This document shows positions 62,030 through 64,000 of a stretch of 64,000 bases of DNA, piece by piece. Origin of the DNA: Allobosea caraganae (GTDB lineage: Bacteria; Pseudomonadota; Alphaproteobacteria; Rhizobiales; Beijerinckiaceae). The stretch covers positions 124,001 to 188,000 of the forward strand of contig NZ_QQTO01000034.1 in the NCBI RefSeq assembly GCF_003351345.1, read 5' to 3'. The notes below the pieces were generated by a model that did no database searches, was not told the DNA's origin, and saw only the letters and a list, made by a program, of their open reading frames with translations. Within the stretch, counting starts at the first letter, position 1. The number at the start of each line of letters is the position of its first letter. Made by a program: the position numbers and the translations under genes.

Positions 62030-63001
62030 ATGCTGACCCACATCATCGAGCGCATCCTCCAGGCGCTGTTCGTCATGCTCGTCATGTCGGCGCTGGTCTT
62101 CGTCGGCGTCTACGCCATCGGCAACCCGATCGACGTGCTGATCGGGCCCGACGTCACCCAGGAGATCCGCCAGCAGACCATCGCCTATTACGGGCTCGAC
62201 CGGCCGCTCTGGGAGCAGTACTTCACCTTCCTCGGCCGCGTGCTGCACGGCGATTTCGGCCGCTCCTTCGTCTTCGGCATGCCGGTGCTCGAACTCATCC
62301 TGTCGCGCCTGCCGGCGACGCTGGAGCTGACCTTGACCGCCGTCATCGGCGCCGCCGCGATCGGCGTGCCCGCCGGCATCTATGCCGGCTACAAGCCGGA
62401 TAGCTTCCTCTCCAAGCTGATCATGGCGATCTCGATCCTCGGCTTCTCCGTGCCGACCTTCTGGATCGGCCTCGTCCTGATCATCGCCTTCGCCGTCGAG
62501 CTGCAATGGCTGCCGGCCGGCGGGCGCGGCGACACCGCCTCGCTCTTCGGCGTGCAATGGAGCTTCCTGACGCTGAACGGTTGGACCCATCTCCTGCTGC
62601 CGGCGCTCAACCTCGCCTTCTTCAAGCTCGCGCTGATGACGCGCCTGGCACGCGCCGGCACGCGCGAGGTCATGCTGACCGACACGGTGAAGTTCGCCCG
62701 CGCCGCCGGCCTCTCCGAGTGGACCGTGCTGCGCCGGCACGTGCTGCGCCTGATCGCGATCCCGATCGTCACCGTCTTCGGCCTCGAATTCGCCTCGACG
62801 CTCGCCTTCGCGGTGGTCACCGAGACGATCTTCTCCTGGCCCGGCATCGGCAAGCTGATCATCGACTCCATCACCTCGCTCGACCGGCCCGTCATGGTCG
62901 CCTACCTCATGCTCGTCGCCTTCGTCTTCATCACCATCAACTTCCTGGTCGACCTGACCTATGTCGCGCTCGATCCGCGCCTGCGGAAGGGCAGGGCCTG
63001 A
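62030..63001 (+). CDS. ABC transporter permease (DppB/OppB-like)
   Basis: This 323-aa permease has an N-terminal helix ERILQALFVMLVMSALVFVG, the family segment PIDVLIGPDVTQEIRQQTIAYYGLDRPLW, and the coupling loop EVMLTDTVKFARAAGLSEWTVLRRHVLR. Six helices are predicted. It pairs with the DppC-like permease downstream to import the ligand of the 58856 binding protein. Its stop overlaps a tiny reading frame that links to the next gene. Confidence 0.92.
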   Translation: MLTHIIERILQALFVMLVMSALVFVGVYAIGNPIDVLIGPDVTQEIRQQTIAYYGLDRPLWEQYFTFLGRVLHGDFGRSFVFGMPVLELILSRLPATLELTLTAVIGAAAIGVPAGIYAGYKPDSFLSKLIMAISILGFSVPTFWIGLVLIIAFAVELQWLPAGGRGDTASLFGVQWSFLTLNGWTHLLLPALNLAFFKLALMTRLARAGTREVMLTDTVKFARAAGLSEWTVLRRHVLRLIAIPIVTVFGLEFASTLAFAVVTETIFSWPGIGKLIIDSITSLDRPVMVAYLMLVAFVFITINFLVDLTYVALDPRLRKGRA

Positions 63002-63034
63002 TGGGGCAAGAAATCTGATGGGGCAAGAAACCTG
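63001..63034 (+). repeat. Tandem 17-bp duplication forming two overlapping minigenes
   Basis: Two nearly identical 17-base units (63001-63017 and 63018-63034, one mismatch) lie between the permease genes. Each unit is a 5-codon frame, MGQEI then MGQET, ending in TGA that overlaps the next ATG as TGATG. The chain runs from the DppB-like stop to the DppC-like start. Confidence 0.75.
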
Positions 63035-63913
63035 ATGGACCGCGCCTCACCCGTCGCCCGCTTCTGGAGCGAGTTCGCCGAGAGCAAGACGGCGCTCATC
63101 GCGCTCATCGTCGTGCTCTTGATGATAGGCCTTGCGCTCGCAGCCCCGCTGGTTGCGCCGCAGGACCCCTATGACCTCGCCAACCTGCCGCTGATGGATG
63201 CGCGCCGCCCACCCGGCTATGTCGGCTCCAGCGGCTACACCCATATCCTCGGCACCGACGCGCAGGGGCGCGACCTCCTCTCGGCCATCCTCTACGGCCT
63301 GCGCATCTCCCTGCAGATGGGCCTGATCGCCGGCGCCTTCGCATTCAGCGTCGGCTCGGCGCTCGGCATCACCGCCGCCTATCTCGGCGGGCGCTGGGAG
63401 GCCTTCATCATGCGGGTCATCGACCTGCAGCTCGCCTTCCCGGCGATCCTGCTCGCGCTGGTGATCTCGGCGCTGCTCGGCCAGGGCAAGGCGCAGCTCA
63501 TCGCGGCGCTCGCCGCCGCGCAATACGCCTATTTCGCCCGCACCGCCCATGGCGCCGCGGCGGCCGAGCGCGGCAAGGACTATGTCGAGGCTGCCTTCTC
63601 GACGCCGCTGCCGGCGCATCGCGTCATCTGGCGCCACATTCTGCCGAACTGCCTGCCGCCGCTGATCGTGGTCGCGACCGTGCAGGTCGCGAGCGCCATC
63701 GCGCTGGAGGCGACGCTGTCCTTTCTCGGCGTGGGCCTGCCGGTGACCGAGCCCTCGCTCGGCATGCTGATCTCGAACGGCTTCCAGTACATGCTGTCGG
63801 GCCGCTACTGGATCTCGATCTATCCCGGCATCGCGCTGATCATCCTGATCGTCGCCATCAACCTCGTCGGCGACCAGATCCGCGACCAGGTCAATCCGAG
63901 GCTGAAGCGATGA
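63035..63913 (+). CDS. ABC transporter permease (DppC/OppC-like)
   Basis: This 292-aa permease has the DppC-type N terminus with FWSEFAESKTALIALIVVLL, the domain start HILGTDAQGRDLLSAILYGLRISLQMG, and the coupling loop ERGKDYVEAAFSTPLPAHRVIWRHILPN. It forms a channel with the 62030 product. The start at 63035 follows directly on two tandem minigenes with TGATG overlaps, so its translation may depend on reinitiation. It ends near the window edge. Confidence 0.92.
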   Translation: MDRASPVARFWSEFAESKTALIALIVVLLMIGLALAAPLVAPQDPYDLANLPLMDARRPPGYVGSSGYTHILGTDAQGRDLLSAILYGLRISLQMGLIAGAFAFSVGSALGITAAYLGGRWEAFIMRVIDLQLAFPAILLALVISALLGQGKAQLIAALAAAQYAYFARTAHGAAAAERGKDYVEAAFSTPLPAHRVIWRHILPNCLPPLIVVATVQVASAIALEATLSFLGVGLPVTEPSLGMLISNGFQYMLSGRYWISIYPGIALIILIVAINLVGDQIRDQVNPRLKR

Positions 63914-64000
63914 GCGGGCGTCGTTTCGAACAGGCCATGCGGAGCAAGGCACGGGAAACCCCTCCCCCTTGCGGGGAGGGGAAGGGGTGGGGGGCGAAAA
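63910..64000 (+). other. Possible start of the next gene, interrupted by a repeat
   Basis: ATG 63910 overlaps the permease stop as ATGA and could open the expected ATPase gene, but the frame runs straight into the repeat at 63959 and reads as low-complexity sequence. The true next gene may start beyond the window. Confidence 0.25.
63959..63994. repeat. GC-rich palindromic repeat, relative of 2122-2252
   Basis: CCCCTCCCCCTTGCGGGG followed by GAGGGGAAGGGG has the same C-run, CGCAAG/CTTGCG core and G-run plan as the elements at 2122-2252. It lies at the window edge. Confidence 0.65.

Overview
The window is GC-rich, densely coding DNA from an alphaproteobacterium. Gene content (PrtD/HlyD-type type I exporter with a small RTX protein, phoR-pstSCAB-phoU-phoB cluster, DUF3175, PPK2, MmeI-like enzyme) and the families of dispersed palindromic repeats suggest Hyphomicrobiales, perhaps a Bosea- or Methylobacterium-like organism. 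The assignment is inferred from gene style, not from a marker gene. I saw no rRNA, tRNA, CRISPR array or complete insertion sequence.

Positions 1-18598 form a surface-glycan and secretion region. Read right to left on the minus strand it holds an ABC exporter and its HlyD adaptor, a 264-residue RTX calcium-binding protein, a GT2 glycosyltransferase, a methyltransferase, two paralogous GT4 enzymes, a membrane-anchored coiled-coil protein, a degenerate GT2-like protein, and two paralogous polysaccharide pyruvyl transferase-like proteins with a secreted Asp-box protein between them. Most genes from 12144 down to 1 overlap by 4 bases or abut. A MarR regulator and another GT4 gene diverge on the plus strand from an AT-rich, G-tract-containing control region. 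The simplest reading is export of an RTX surface protein coupled to synthesis of a pyruvylated or methylated surface glycan.

Positions 18600-27500 hold mixed metabolism: an AraC regulator, a YdjA-like nitroreductase with two small unknown genes, an SbmA/YddA-type ABC protein whose ATPase motifs are degenerate and whose C terminus is encoded by a dispersed repeat, a GNAT enzyme, a YbhN-like membrane protein and PPK2.

Positions 27621-34215 are the phosphate regulon: a PhoR that lacks membrane segments, a perfect Pho box, pstS, a hairpin, pstC, pstA, pstB, phoU and phoB. The PPK2 gene next to it fits phosphate storage.

Positions 34225-50200 are more accessory. They include YnfA, a BaiN-like flavoprotein, an orphan fused TssB-TssC type VI-like sheath protein, DUF3175, a GIY-YIG protein among repeats, a candidate minus-strand small RNA, a lower-GC winged-helix gene, uvrB, an MmeI-like restriction-modification enzyme, a GreA/GreB-type factor, a TPR protein, a GST and a ParDE toxin-antitoxin pair.

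Positions 50432-64000 contain a Bcr/CflA exporter, a stress-type membrane operon (PspA fusion, NfeD/YqiJ-like protein, flotillin) with a recognisable promoter, a cold-shock gene, and a catabolic island. The island has an SDR, a ketopantoate reductase-like enzyme, an isoaspartyl peptidase/asparaginase, a peptide-type ABC binding protein, a MarR regulator with a palindromic operator, a creatininase-family hydrolase and two ABC permeases. It probably imports and hydrolyses a small amide or peptide.
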